Source of the DNA: Oreohelix idahoensis | Lineage: Eukaryota; Mollusca; Gastropoda; Stylommatophora; Oreohelicidae | DNA length: 64,000 nt | Direction: 5' to 3' | Assembly (NCBI GenBank): GCA_024509875.1 | Contig: JAMPIV010004942.1 | Location: 62,001 to 126,000 of the forward strand | The notes under the pieces: model-generated | Seen by the model: only the letters and a program-made list of their open reading frames with translations | Told to the model about the DNA's origin: nothing | The model's database searches: none | Position numbers and translations under genes: made by a program | Shown: positions 10,085 through 19,891 of the stretch, in pieces | Layout of the letters: every line of letters begins with the position of its first letter | Numbering within the stretch: position 1 is the first letter of the stretch

Positions 10085-10580
10085 TAGGGGGTCAGAGTGC
10101 CTTTGAGGCACGGTGTCCGCCTCAAATTCTAGAGGTACCGGGTTCAATTCCCAGTTGAGGGAATATATTTTATGGAAAATTTTGTTCAGAACCAGTGGCC
10201 CTAATGATGTCATACTCACCCCCTGGTCTCCTGGGTAGTGAGATCTGATGCCTTCCCCTTCATAGGATGCAATAAGTTCTATTACTTTTCTTCACTTCAT
10301 CTGTTTGCAATTTATATAAATCCATGGTACTGCTAACACAAAATTTCCTTCTACTATCACGCCATTTGCAAATCTGCGCGACACACACGAGAGGGTGCGT
10401 GAATTTGATTGGACGATATTTTTCTTATGGTAAGGCATTTGTTTCATCATGCTACAGAGCTCGTGCGCTGTGCTGAGATCCTCCTTGTGTGATCTAAGGG
10501 AGGAGATCGGAGCACTGATGGAGTTGTCCATGTGCAATGAAGATAGTCCTTAAAACCAAACCAATCCAAACCAAACCAAA
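10085..10580 (+). mobile_element. SINE-C (tRNA-headed, CCAAA tail)
   Basis: Head 'cagagtgcctttgaggcacg' with B-box 'gggttcaattccc' (10140). Body includes 'ctcctgggtagtgagatc' and 'tccttgtgtgatctaaggga', and it ends in a (ccaaa)n tail at about 10553-10580. The second copy is at 33086-33540. Lies in the intron before the third Unc-18 exon. Confidence 0.85.
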
Positions 10581-10742
10581 CCAGTCCAATCCTTCATCTC
10601 AAGATTTATATACCTTGTGCCTGCAAGGTCTTCATGTTTTCTTTTTTGTTTTTACTTTTGTGCCCAAGTTATATTCAGTATGATCTGTAAAAACGTTGCC
10701 TTTAAATCGTGAGTTTTAACAACTTTTGTCATTCTTGTGCAG

Positions 10743-10897
10743 TGCTCGTTACGGCCAGTGGCACCAAGAGAAGGGCAAGCAGAGTTATAAGTCTGTCCCC
10801 AGACTTATTGTCTTCATCATAGGTGGCGTTACTTATTCAGAAATGAGGTGCGCTTACAGTGTCACACAGGCTGTCAAGAACTGGGAGGTTCTTATTG
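10743..10897 (+). CDS. STXBP1: Unc-18/Munc18-1 homologue, internal exon
   Basis: Its first base completes Ser, then [38 protein letters not shown] and [13 protein letters not shown], ending with one base of the next codon. SARYGxWH and PRLIxFIxGGVxxxEMRCAYxVT are the most conserved C-terminal Unc-18 motifs. They form buried strands of domain 2 (known from Munc18-1 structures). Acceptor GCAG at 10739-10742, donor GTATGG at 10898. The open frame continues past the donor only as intron. The match leaves little doubt about the family. I cannot exclude a paralogue (STXBP2/3-like), but the Rop-like sequence favours the neuronal Unc-18. Confidence 0.96.
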
Positions 10898-11305
10898 GTA
10901 TGGATGTTTTTATAGAAACACTTTTGTTGTTTTTTTTTTTCCCTTTTGTCTTTTTATTGTTATGATAAAAATTAGTTGTTATAGTACAATGGGCCCTAAA
11001 GTGACAGTCAGAAATGGGCACTTGAAAGGCTTAGCAAAACCATGGAAAAGGCATCATGCTGGCTGTGTAACAACCACAGTAGGTTGTGGAATTCAGGACA
11101 GTAATTTATATACAACAACATTTGTCACTTTCACAATCGCCTTTGCAGAAGGGATAAAACCAGGAATTAAGTTGGAAGTTGCAACCAAGGGGGAATAGGT
11201 TCGATTCCCAATCCATGCAGAAAAATCAGCTGGAGGTTGACACTTAGGAGACCAAGTGGTCCCACCTCCCTTAGAGTGTAAAGAAGATAAAAGGACTAAA
11301 CGATT
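10898..11305 (+). other. Intron with SINE remnant
   Basis: At 11195-11290 there is a tRNA-like B-box 'ggttcgattccc' followed by 'gtggtcccacctcccttaga', a decayed SINE not placed in a family. The rest is unrecognised. Confidence 0.5.
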
Positions 11306-11545
11306 GTGCACCAGAATTTATTAATCTATCAACTAATAGCAATGAAGATGGTAGGCCAACAGTTTATTAGTCTACCAAAAGCAACAAAGATAGTGTACGA
11401 AAATCTATCAATTAATAACAACAAAGATTGTACACTAAAAGCTGTTAATGTATCAGTTAATAACAACAAAGATTGTAAACTAAAAGCTATCAATCTATCA
11501 GTTAATAACAACAAAGATTGTTCACCAAAAGCTGTCAATCTATAG
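11306..11545. repeat. Minisatellite, unit about 44-46 bp, five copies
   Basis: Unit core 'ctatcagttaataacaacaa' + 'agattgtacactaaaagctgt'. The last three copies are nearly identical and the first two diverged. An open frame runs through it (NNNKDC repeats), but it is repeat-made and unlikely to be expressed. Confidence 0.9.
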
Positions 11546-12368
11546 CAAGTTTCAAAATAATGAAAACGTAGCAAACCTGAATAGCTAATCTCTTATAGCT
11601 TGTAACCCTTGGTTACTTTCGACTTCAGATGGAGTCTTCTTAACTCTTTGACTCCATAATTATTTTCCACCCTGTGCCATAATTATTTTTTGAAGAATTC
11701 TAAACGATGAAGTGTACTGCCTTTTAGTGTAAATTGTATGTTAATCTTTTTCTGTGAACATGTACTTATTATATACCAAACTGTAGGGAAATGGATAGAG
11801 AATTGTAATATATAACGTCTTTGGTAGTATTAACACACGTGTGTTCGGTATACTTAAAACATTTTGCATGTAAAATTGAAAAACACTAAAAAGTTAACTG
11901 TAGGAATACGATCTTACCAGAGACAAATTACTCTTGTAGACAATAAAACTTTCTTTTTAGTCTTCAAAGATCAAGTTAAATCCATATACAAAGTAAAAAA
12001 AAAAACATTGCTTATGGCCACAATTTGTACATTTAATGTTATTCACACCAGTTTTTACTGTGGTCCCTTGTAAGAAAAAAAAAAATTATGCAATCGTGCA
12101 TTGCGTAATTTTCAAACAAATAAAGAAGAATAACGTCATATAAAAACTATTTTACTCTTGTTTAATGTTTTAATAGTATCCCTAGCTTCATCTTCTACCA
12201 AGAACTAGTGATTAGATGTTACGGTAGGTCTAGTTTTGTTGCTTTTTGATCGGCCAGAATATGACTACGCCCACTCATCAACTAAATCTAATGTGTCTAG
12301 CTTTTCTGCCCCGATTCCGTATTTTGACAACAAACTGTGACTACCAAACAATTATCATCAATGTCAGC
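11546..12368. other. AT-rich intron sequence
   Basis: No coding or repeat match seen. 'ttaactctttgactccataa' at 11659 looks like the edge of a piggyBac-type terminus but has no partner that I can identify. Confidence 0.45.
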
Positions 12369-12381
12369 AATGTTTCAAAGT

Positions 12382-12592
12382 CTTCTTCTTCTTCTTCCGT
12401 CCTTAGCCACAGACCGTCAAAGCAGTCAGTGGCCATTACGCCTAGTGGCGTCTTAGGGCAACAGCAGATAGGTTTTCTTTGCCATTGTTTCCCATCACGC
12501 CTATTGGCGTCTTTAGGGCAACGGCAGATCAATCCATTTGCTGTTGTTTCCGTAATCGAAGTGACTGGCAAACGGGTGATCAGCCCGTTGGT
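12382..12592 (-). mobile_element. SINE-L, full-length, minus orientation, with target duplication
   Basis: The 211-bp element is flanked by aatgtttcaaagt at 12369-12381 and 12593-12605. On the minus strand it starts with a hairpin (accaacggg..cccgtt). Two tandem units follow, each ending 'gacgccactaggcgt'-type sequence, then the LINE-A 3' tail (actgactgctttgacggtc, aaggacgg, GAA repeat). The units align with the end of the LINE-A ORF (codons for NQFVAALQDATRRDG). No A/B box is visible, so it is not tRNA-headed. Confidence 0.9.
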
Positions 12593-12724
12593 AATGTTTC
12601 AAAGTAGTTTGACACAATTATTTGCTTAGGAGACTTAGAAAATGTAAATATAAAGCGTGACATATTTCTCTAGCAATAACAACGAAAAACGCAAACACAT
12701 GAATCGTATGAGTTTTAAAAAATA

Positions 12725-12945
12725 TGAACTGCAGTGATTGTTCTGGAATCCCCAAGGGAAAGAGAGGCAGAGGTAGACCCAAAAAAACACATGGAGAAGA
12801 GAACTGGAGACAGAAGTGAAAATGATTAGTAAGATGTGGGGAAAAAACTTGAGCGGATGGCACGTGACAGGAAGACTTGGCATGTGTTTGTTGAAGGCCT
12901 ATGCTCCTTGAGGAGCTATAGCGTATTGATTGATTGATTGAAATA
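12725..12945 (+). mobile_element. LINE-C 3' end with ATTG tail
   Basis: Matches the LINE-C end ('ttctggaatccccaagg', 'agagaactggagacagaagt', 'catgtgtttgttgaaggcct') and finishes in the simple tail attgattgattgatt at 12927-12941. 5' truncated and frameshifted. Confidence 0.85.
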
Positions 12946-13348
12946 ATTATCTTACCCGTAAATCTGGCATACTGTGATTGAAAAACTGTCCACAAAATAA
13001 CACAGACAACAGGAAGTCAAGCGTTGGTGCATAGCTATGGTGTCACCAGTGGTAAAATGCCATTAAGGCTTTTAGAATATATAACATTTGTACCTCATGA
13101 TAATATTTAGTTAAAAAAATTTGTTTTTTTAATAGAAAAACTGTATTTTAGCAGATAACTGTTTGGAGCCGCTGGGAATGAAAGGGTTAAAGGAGATGAA
13201 TTGGGGTACTCCATATACACAGCAGTCATTGCAGAAGACCCATGATGACAAATGTCAAAGTGTTTTGTCTGAATAAAATTCTAAAGAACAACACAAAAAA
13301 TATGTTATCTAAATTGCGTTTGAACAAGGTATGTCCATTATGAAATTT
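12946..13348. other. Intronic DNA, nothing recognised
   Basis: AT-rich; no repeat or coding match noted. Confidence 0.5.
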
Positions 13349-13579
13349 ATACAGGTCTGTATCGTTTTATGCGAACACCCGAAAACCAAAGTATTCTGAA
13401 AATCAAAAGTTTCTTTGGGCAACTTTTCAGTCACAATTGGGCAACTTTGTGCGATTTTCAAACACATTTTGGGTGACTTTTCTAACACGATTTGGGCGAC
13501 ATCTGGAAACTGAAAAAAATCAGATTTCCAAAACACAGCTGTCCCTGAGGATTTCGGATAGAAGTATATGGACCTGTAT
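13349..13579. mobile_element. Tigger/pogo-like MITE
   Basis: Ends 'acaggtctgtatcgttttat' and the inverted 'tatatggacctgta', with TA at both borders. The interior 'aaaatcagatttccaaaac' and 'gaggatttcggata' resemble the terminal sequence that I recall from mammalian Tigger2-type elements. Related pieces lie at 25545-26118 and 35590-35745. No transposase. Confidence 0.6.
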
Positions 13580-13582
13580 ATG

Positions 13583-13857
13583 TAAGGTAAAAGATCCCGT
13601 TACACGCTCATTGAGGCATATTGGGAATACAGTGTTAGGCCCATATTTTCTCGACCATTAACACACTAGGGGTGATGTGGTCAGCATCACGCCGGCCTCC
13701 TTAACCTTTCCAGAGTTCCTCTGGTACCCAATTTATGAGGCTGGGTCAACCCCGGAGCCGTTTTGTGGTCTAAAAAATCCCACCTCAACTGGGGATCGAA
13801 CCATGGACCACAGAGCTAGGAAGCCAGTGCACTAACCACTGTGCATATGTGCCAGAG
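13583..13857 (-). mobile_element. SINE-D (tRNA-headed), minus orientation
   Basis: The reverse complement of the + strand copy at 22449-22724: it contains 'aagatcccgttacacgctca', 'gcatcacgccggcctcctta' and, at 13795-13850, a tRNA-like head ('cactaaccactgtgc' as the A-box complement). The head is truncated by a few bases and a short atatgt repeat flanks it. Confidence 0.85.
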
Positions 13858-13861
13858 TGAA

Positions 13862-14115
13862 ATGTTACTTCATTATCATCATCAGTTCCTTGTGGAGGAT
13901 GGAGTCACCACTTCAGCTGATCCCATTGCAGGAAGCCTGCATAACAGACGTACTCATGCAGCAGGTGCTTTGGTGACTATTCTTTATGAGGTTGAGGAAG
14001 ACTGGAAAAAAAAAACGTGTGGAGAGGAACACTGGAGACAGAAATGAATGGGATGAGAATGGCAGGGAAAGACTTTGAGCTAATGGCATCATCATGGGAC
14101 AGGAGGACTGCATTC
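13862..14115 (+). mobile_element. Decayed repeat mixing R1 and LINE-C sequence
   Basis: It starts with the ATC repeat and 'ggagtcaccacttcagctga' + 'gcaggaagcct' (R1-like). It then has 'gtggagaggaacactggaga' and 'gactttgagctaatggca', recognisable as the LINE-C end. Too degraded for finer assignment. Confidence 0.5.
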
Positions 14116-14406
14116 TTTGACGGAAATTTGCGCCTGCAGCTGCATTCTTTTTTCACAACGCCCCGTTTTTATAGTGGGTGACTTGTAACGTCTATAGTTT
14201 CTGTGTTTCTTGGTCAATTGCTATCATTTTTGGAATTTATATAAATAAATGAATGATGAATCTGATGATATAAAATTTGTTTGTGTACATGTTAGATGTG
14301 ATAGGAAGAGAGGAATGGAAAGATGAAAAAAAACGAGAAAAAAAAATTTAAAAAATATTTTTTTTTTTAATTTTTAATTTAAAAAAAAACCAACAAACGA
14401 AGAGTC

Positions 14407-14982
14407 CTTAACCCTTGGATCTCAATGAAAGTCATTTGACCAATACAAATCAAATGACGATCTTTTCGTTACACTCATTATCAGTAACAAAGCAACAAAC
14501 GCCCTCGTCAGCAGTAACATTCGGCCGTAACCCTAAACCTTTCCGATAAACCTAAACCTAACCCCTAAAATTAGACATACTAGCAATGACATTCTACTAT
14601 CGTTCCCATCTCTGCCATCACCCACATTCTGAGAACCGATATCAGCGCTAATAAAGACAAAAATGTCCTCGTCATCGCATCGGCGTCAGAATCCATTAAA
14701 ATTTGAGCGAAAATGGCCGCGTGTTCGATGCCGATTGATTTCGATTTTAAAAATTCACAGAAAATAAACGCGAATGCACCCATCACTAAATAAAGATTGG
14801 AAACAGAAGCTAACTCTCTCCCAGATAAGATTAAAACTTAACATCCGAGGGTGATATCACATGTACACAAATTATAATGCTAGAAAATGAAGATATCCGA
14901 AAGTTGCAATAATGCGCCTGCAGCTGGCAAAACATAGCATACCTCTGGCGCAATAATGCGCCGACCGCGTGCTAAAGGTTAA
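14407..14982. mobile_element. Possible non-autonomous piggyBac-like element
   Basis: TTAA at 14407-14410 is followed by ccttgg-type sequence. At the other end 'gcgccgaccgcgtgctaaagg' less its final base runs into TTAA at 14979-14982. TTAA targets with C-rich termini are the piggyBac hallmark, but the two termini match only over a few bases. The interior contains 'taaccctaaacc' runs and no coding capacity. Confidence 0.35.
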
Positions 14983-15119
14983 GGCCTGTGCACCTTGGGG
15001 AGCTGAAAGGAAGGAATCATGATAATACCTGCTAGGGCCAGAGTCCAGCAGGAACCATTTGAGAACCACTGAAAAATATTCTAAATAACTCCCACTTACA
15101 TCTTGTACTTTCTCCTCAG

Positions 15120-15190
15120 GGGCGACACATATCCTAACACCTGAAGGATTCCTGAGTGACCTCCGCAGCTTAAGCACAAACCAGAGTTGA
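15120..15190 (+). CDS. STXBP1: Unc-18/Munc18-1 homologue, last coding exon
   Basis: The acceptor is 'tctcctcag' (15111-15119). Two bases complete Gly, then ATHILTPEGFLSDLRSLSTNQS and a TGA stop at 15188-15190. Munc18/Rop proteins end G(S/A)(T/S)HILTPxxFLxDL followed by a short variable tail, so this is the true C-terminus. The phase fits the G left by the 10743-10897 exon. The four exons together give 142 residues without frameshift or stop, which supports a functional gene. Confidence 0.95.
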
Positions 15191-15539
15191 TTTATTTGCC
15201 TCATTGCACACCTTTTTTTTTTTTTGCTGTTTTTGTATGTAGCTACATTGCCTGCGATGTCAAACGTTTACAGATAAATGCACCAAAACATTTTTTTCTT
15301 CTGCCTTATTTATGAAAGATGGCTCTTCTTTACTGTAAAACATATGTGCTTTGTTACATAAATATGGTTAGACATGCAAACATCAGGTGTACTAAAGAAA
15401 ATTGCAGGGATTTCAGGCAGTTGTAAAGGTTGAAATACGAACTGAAACAACCGTGTTGGTGATAGTAGTGTAGATTCAGCAGTTTCAGTAACACAAGTTT
15501 AAGAGATCCTTAAAGTTAGTTGCTTATCCTTTACAGGAC
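15191..15539 (+). other. Likely 3' UTR of the Unc-18 homologue
   Basis: Follows the stop codon; T-run at about 15212-15226. I did not find a clear AATAAA in the first few hundred bases, so the transcript end is undefined. Confidence 0.5.
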
Positions 15540-15757
15540 GTCGCAATCAACCCCAGCTTTTATTGGCTGTTTTGTGATTTTTCTAGGCAATTTTTTCATT
15601 CAGTAGTTTGCCATTGCTTTCTGAACGGTACAGCGCTTATACCATTGTTAAAAATCCACACAAAGCGATCTGCTACCAGACTGCCTGCAGCAGGTTTCGA
15701 ACCTGGTATATCTGGATTATGAAACTGTGTTCATATCCATTAGGCCACAGACCCCGA
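15540..15757 (-). mobile_element. SINE-E or tRNA pseudogene-headed repeat
   Basis: The minus strand starts with a tRNA-like block with A-box 'tggcctaatgg' and a perfect B-box 'ggttcgaaacc' (complement at 15693-15703). It resembles an Arg tRNA but has no consistent acceptor stem. It continues with 'cagaaagcaatggcaaacta' and 'ttgcctagaaaaatc', a body shape known from other animal SINEs. Single copy here. Confidence 0.65.
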
Positions 15758-15804
15758 CTAGAGATCCTTAGGCTGTAGTATTTCTGGGTTTTACTCACTA
15801 TCAT

Positions 15805-16165
15805 GGGGGCCGCGCTAGCATAGTGGTTACAACACCGCTCTGGCGACCGGGTGATACAGGATCAAACCCGGGCGACGGCATTTGAGGATTTTTCGTTAAC
15901 CGGGATTTGGACTGGATTAACTCGAGACCTGGCGAGAACATTTGAAGTAGTGTCATCGACCAGGGACTGGCGGCTCCTGAGCCGACCCAGCTCTAATGGG
16001 TACCTCCGAAATCGGAGAGTATTTGCCTGAATGGCGAGGGACACCTTGTCTCTGTACAAGAAACAAAGGGATACTCACGTAAAATCAATGTCAGGTTAAA
16101 AACATTAATAATAACCTGAGATTTCGCCTCGAGTATTAGCGGGCGTACGAAATAAAATAAAAAAT
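15805..16165 (+). mobile_element. SINE-A (tRNA-headed), complete copy
   Basis: Head 'ggccgcgctagcatagtggt' (A box) and 'ggatcaaacccggg' (B box). Then come 'ctcgagacctggcgagaaca', 'ggcggctcctgagccgac' and the tail 'aacctgagatttcgcctcga', ending in an A-rich run. It lies just beyond the Unc-18 3' end. Confidence 0.88.
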
Positions 16166-16179
16166 TAAAACTCACTATC

Positions 16180-16395
16180 ATCAGCAATACCTTCAAGGAG
16201 CCCATGCCTTCAAGAAACAAATGCCAAGTGTTCGTCTCCCATGCCATCAGCTCAAGGTCTTTTTTTATCTTCTTTATCCTTTTCATTTCTGTCTCAGTGT
16301 TTTTTTTGGTCTCCGTCTGCCTCTCTTACCCTACGGATTCCAGAACAAGGCCTGCCTTGTGATGCTATGAGCAGGTTTCCTTGGAGACACCGCAG
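16180..16395 (-). mobile_element. LINE-C 3' fragment, minus orientation
   Basis: The minus strand contains the LINE-C C-terminus (KDLELMAWETNTWHLFLEG) and the 'ggcagg.ttgttctggaatcc' region in other frames. Frameshifted. Confidence 0.75.
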
Positions 16396-16519
16396 CTATG
16401 CGTTTATGTTTGACTTCCCGTTGTGTGCTATTCTGTGGCCAGTTTTTCAATCACAATGTGCGAGACTTACGGGTAAGATAAATATTTCAATCAATCAATA
16501 CTCTTTAGCTACCCCTACT

Positions 16520-16733
16520 TACTTAGTCGCTCCCCTTCTACCGTGAGGTGTAGAGGTTTGGAAGAGAGAGCACCAGACTATCCTATCGGCTGTCTTCCTC
16601 CTGGCCTGGTTGCGTTCTAGTCCTCGGTCCTTCAAAGATTGTCTAATGTTGTCCTCCCAGCGGACTCTGGGTCGTCCTGGAGGTCTGGATCTCTGGCTCT
16701 TAGTTTCCCTTTAGGCCTTGACTGCCCAATGAA
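16520..16733 (-). mobile_element. LINE-B 3' end fragment
   Basis: The plus strand shows 'acttacttagtcgctcccct' then 'gaggtgtagaggtttggaag' and 'cagcggactctgggtcgtcc', the shared LINE-B 3' end, with the AAGT-type tail at 16517-16530. It abuts another LINE-C piece. Confidence 0.88.
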
Positions 16734-16734
16734 C

Positions 16735-17030
16735 TTTTTTTTTATCTTTATCCTTTTCATTTCTGTCTCCAGTGTTTTTTTTTGTTTTTTTTTTTGGTCT
16801 CCCTCTGCCTCTCTTACCCTGCGGATTCCAGAACAAGGCTTGCCTTGTGATGCTACGAGCAGGTTTCCTCAGTGTATGTCCTACCCATCACCAGCGTCGT
16901 ATTCTCATCTCTTGTTCCACTAGCACTTGTCTAGTTCTTGTCATCAGATCCACATTAGTGATCTTGTCATGCCACTTCAGTCCTTCTGTTCTACGCAGAC
17001 ACCCATTTATGAATGTCTGTAGCTTTTTTA
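16735..17030 (-). mobile_element. LINE-C fragment, minus orientation
   Basis: Encodes RLQTFINGCLRRTEG-like, LKWHDKITNVDLMTRTRQVL and VEQEMRIRRW on the minus strand, which lies upstream of the IGHTLRKP motif. T-runs at 16735-16795 interrupt it. It gives the longest view of LINE-C upstream sequence in the window. Confidence 0.78.
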
Positions 17031-17119
17031 GTTGTTGTTTTTTTTTTTTGGTTTCTTCTTCTTCAAGTACCATGCCTAGTGACATAAGAGATCACGTCTC
17101 TCTACAACTTCCTGTCTCC

Positions 17120-17500
17120 AGTACAGTTTATCAATTCTGTTGTTGACCTCCTTCCAAGCCATGATGTCAAACTGTCCAGTATTTGCTCTCTTTGTCTTCT
17201 CCTATCTCTTTTTCCTTCAATCTTACCTGTTGTTACAATATATTCCAGCTTACCTCTTATCATAACATGCCCAAAAAAAGTGGATTGCTTCTTTCTAACT
17301 TGTGAAATAAGTTTCCTTTGCGCATTGGCCTTTTTCAGGACATCCTCATTACCCTTTTTGGCTGTCTATGGTATTTTTAACATTTTTCTGTAAAAGCACA
17401 TCTCTGTGGCCTCTAGTGCTTTCCCTACTCGTTTACTAACTGTCCATGACTTACTCCCATACATCAAGATTGGTTCTATATAACACCGTCTTACTTCTAT
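17120..17500 (-). mobile_element. LINE-E fragment
   Basis: The minus strand reads ALEATEMCFYRKMLK-like sequence, then GHVMIRGKLEYIVTTGKIEG and KRDRRRQREQILDSLTSWL in pieces. It is the same family as 5001-5310 but extends further 3' and lacks the 24-bp expansion. Confidence 0.72.
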
Positions 17501-17880
17501 TTTTGTTTAATTACTTATACTGATAATTTTGAGAAAATACAGAATTGTCCTTGCTCATTTTTTGTTATTGTCTGTGAGATGGTGACTACCTTCCCTCCAT
17601 ATGCTTCAACTACCTCATCTATTCATCATTTTCTTGGCTTGTTTTGAGCCGAATTTTTTTTCCCATGATTCCCAGTAGTTCTTCACATCATGTTTAACTG
17701 TACATTTTACATGGCTGGTAGTAGGTGGACTACGATGAGAAATGCTTGCCGAGCTACAGATGACACTCATTACGAAGTGGCACAGCACTTCCAAAACAAA
17801 AACACTCCTGGCTTTGCTGTCCGTCACCGTCTGTTCAAAGTCTTTTCGTGTCTTCTTTATCTATTTCAACCAGTGACAAG
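17501..17880. other. Unrecognised intergenic DNA
   Basis: Open frames on both strands at 17615-17870 are short and resemble nothing I know. 'caacaccgtcttacttctat' and beyond are unassigned. Confidence 0.4.
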
Positions 17881-18155
17881 AACCAGACAAGTGCCAGTGG
17901 AACAAGAGTAGACGCTGGCGATGGATAGGACACACATTGAGGAAACCTGTTGATAGCATTACAAGGCAGTCCTTGTTCTGGAACCCCCCCAGGGAAAGAG
18001 AGGCAGAGGTAGACCAAAAAACACATGGAGAAGAGACAGAAGTGAATAATGAGGAAGACATGGAAAGAACTTGAGCAAATGGCACGGGACAGGAAGACTT
18101 GGCATGTGTTTGTTGAAGGCCTTTGCTCCTTGAGGAGCTAAAGGGTATTGATTGA
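17880..18155 (+). mobile_element. LINE-C 3' end
   Basis: Contains 'gacaagaaccagacaagtgc', 'tggcgatggataggacaca', 'caaggcagtccttgttctgg' and 'catgtgtttgttgaaggcct', and ends 'gggtattgattga' in the short ATTG tail. Frameshifted relative to the 28740 copy. Confidence 0.88.
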
Positions 18156-18302
18156 CACACACTGGAGACAGGAAGTTGTGGAGAGACATGATCACCTATG
18201 CCACCTGGCATAGTGCTTAAATAAGATAGGGGTTATAGAGGAAAAAGACATTACAAGTGTTTGAAATCCCAGCGTTGTTTTTAGAAGACCCAATATTATA
18301 AC

Positions 18303-18430
18303 TGTGATTGTCTTGTTGTGTTCTCAGTTTATGCACAATCTTAGAAATACGTGTGCTATGTGATTGAAGATTATGTTCTCAGTTTATGTACAATCTTAGA
18401 AATACGTGTGCTATGTGATTGAAGATTTTA
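18303..18430. repeat. Two tandem copies of about 60 bp
   Basis: 'gttctcagtttatg.acaatc' followed by 'ttagaaatacgtgtgctatg' and 'tgattgaaga' occurs twice back-to-back with one base difference. Confidence 0.9.
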
Positions 18431-18682
18431 TGATGCATCCCATCCAATGAAACTTATGGTATTGTATTCACTTCTAAAATTTCAGGATTCCATGAGTTTG
18501 GAAAATTTTTGCTTCCTACTCAAGAAATGCAACTCCACGACCCTGCTGGCCACCCTGGGCGCTAATATTTGAAAGAAAACTTATTACACCGTTTTTACAT
18601 ATAAAGCAAGGGGCAAAGCTTTCACTTATCTTCGAGTTAAAAAAAGTTTCCGCAAGTAAGAAAAAAAGTATTATTTTTGTAG

Positions 18683-19085
18683 GACCTCATTGAAGACAAA
18701 CAATTCGAGAACTTGTTACATGGTAGTGAACTTCGCGCATGGATGGCATTCAAATCGATCGTCGATAACTTTCTGGGAAATCATAAATCTGTCGACTATG
18801 TGCATATTGTTAAGCAGTGCATAGATGCATACAGAATTATGGGCTGTAACATGTCCCTCAAAAACCATTTGCTCGATTCGCATCTTGACTTTTTCCCTGA
18901 CAACTTCGCGAAGTCAGCGATGAACATGGAGAACGATTCCATCAAGATATCGCCGTAATGGAGTCACGTTAGGAAGGACGGTGGAGTGTGACCATGCTTG
19001 CCGATTATTGTTGGATGCTTCATCGCGATGTACCACATGCCATTCACCGACGAAAGTCGACTGCAAAGAAATTCAAGCCTACATA
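18683..19085 (+). pseudogene. Broken ORF of a repeat-associated animal protein family (NFLGNHK / HSHLDFFP / ERFHQDI)
   Basis: The first frame (18683-18957) has DLIEDKQFENLLHG, RAWMAFKSIVDNFLGNHK, DYVHIVKQ, MGCNMSLKNHLLDSHLDFFP and DNFAKSAMN. The next frame then carries ERFHQDIAVMESR, a stop, EGRWSVTMLADYCWML and a basic KFKPT end. This is the C-terminal half of a protein that I recognise as widely repeated in invertebrate genomes and usually listed as uncharacterised. It resembles a transposon-borne or expanded family; its function is unknown. One frameshift near 18945 and one in-frame stop near 18971 show that this copy is dead. Repeats of about 80 bp at 18470-18560 and 19450-19535 lie on either side. 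The 5' part is absent. Confidence 0.8.
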
Positions 19086-19876
19086 ACTGTTATACTTCTT
19101 GTACGAATGATGTTGTAATACTGTATGCGTTGTTAAAAAACTTCAATTGCGTATTTCTAGAGATCCCGACCTGAGAGAAAAACGGTTTGCAGATTTAAAA
19201 ACAGCGCATTAAAATTGACCAGACAAACATAGAAATGTTAGAGAAAGAAAAAAAAAGTTTTTTTTTGTTAGTCAGTGTTATCCATTTTTTGTTCCTTGAG
19301 GAGCATGGGAGTAGAGCCGGCTGTATGGCTGGGCGTCTGAGGTGGCCGCCAGGGTCATGGACGTTTTTTAAGTGGAGTTGGGGCTGGTAAAATATGTCCA
19401 AATTCTTGATTTCGAATTTGATGCCATGTGACTAATGAAAAACTGTAGTCGGAGCCACTTCTAAAATTTCAGGAGTCCAGAGTTGGAAAATTTTTGGGCC
19501 AACTCCACGACCCTGGGCGACAAGGGAGTCTGCAAGAAACTCAAATTTTCTTTGGCTATGATTAAATTTGCCCAGGCCAAAGCACGCAGTGTCAATCTTT
19601 TATAAGATGCTAAAACCAAAGTGTGACATATATTTAACATTCTCTATTTAGTTATGTTTTTTTTTTTTTTTAATACTGATCCAGAAATTATTAGGAAGCT
19701 TGTATTCAGGAAGCACCCCCTCGCCCTGGGTGCCAAATACTCTAAATGCACAAGAGACTCTCTTTTCCCATTGTATCAAAGCACCTCTTGTTCCCATTGT
19801 AGTGATGGTTTCTGTAGGAGCTTGTTGTACATGATGAAATATGCTAACCTCGCGCTTTGTAGGGTAATGTGTTGTC
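19086..19876. other. Flank of the broken ORF, with repeated segment
   Basis: 'cacttctaaaatttcaggag' and 'aactccacgaccctgggcg' at 19455-19535 repeat 18470-18560 in the same direction. A partly inverted version ('ggtggccgccagggtc') lies at 19340. This may mark the ends of the element carrying the ORF. T-run at 19657. Confidence 0.5.
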
Positions 19877-19891
19877 AATTGTAATGCTTCT

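Noticed and set aside
14520..14575. Telomere-like repeat (taaccctaaacc)
   Set aside because: Only a few irregular units inside a mobile-element-like segment.
15690..15757. Functional tRNA gene
   Set aside because: Good B box, but acceptor and anticodon stems do not pair; it continues into a SINE body.
18470..19535. LTR retrotransposon flanking the 18683 ORF
   Set aside because: The about 80-bp repeats are too short and partly inverted, and no TG..CA ends or primer site were seen.
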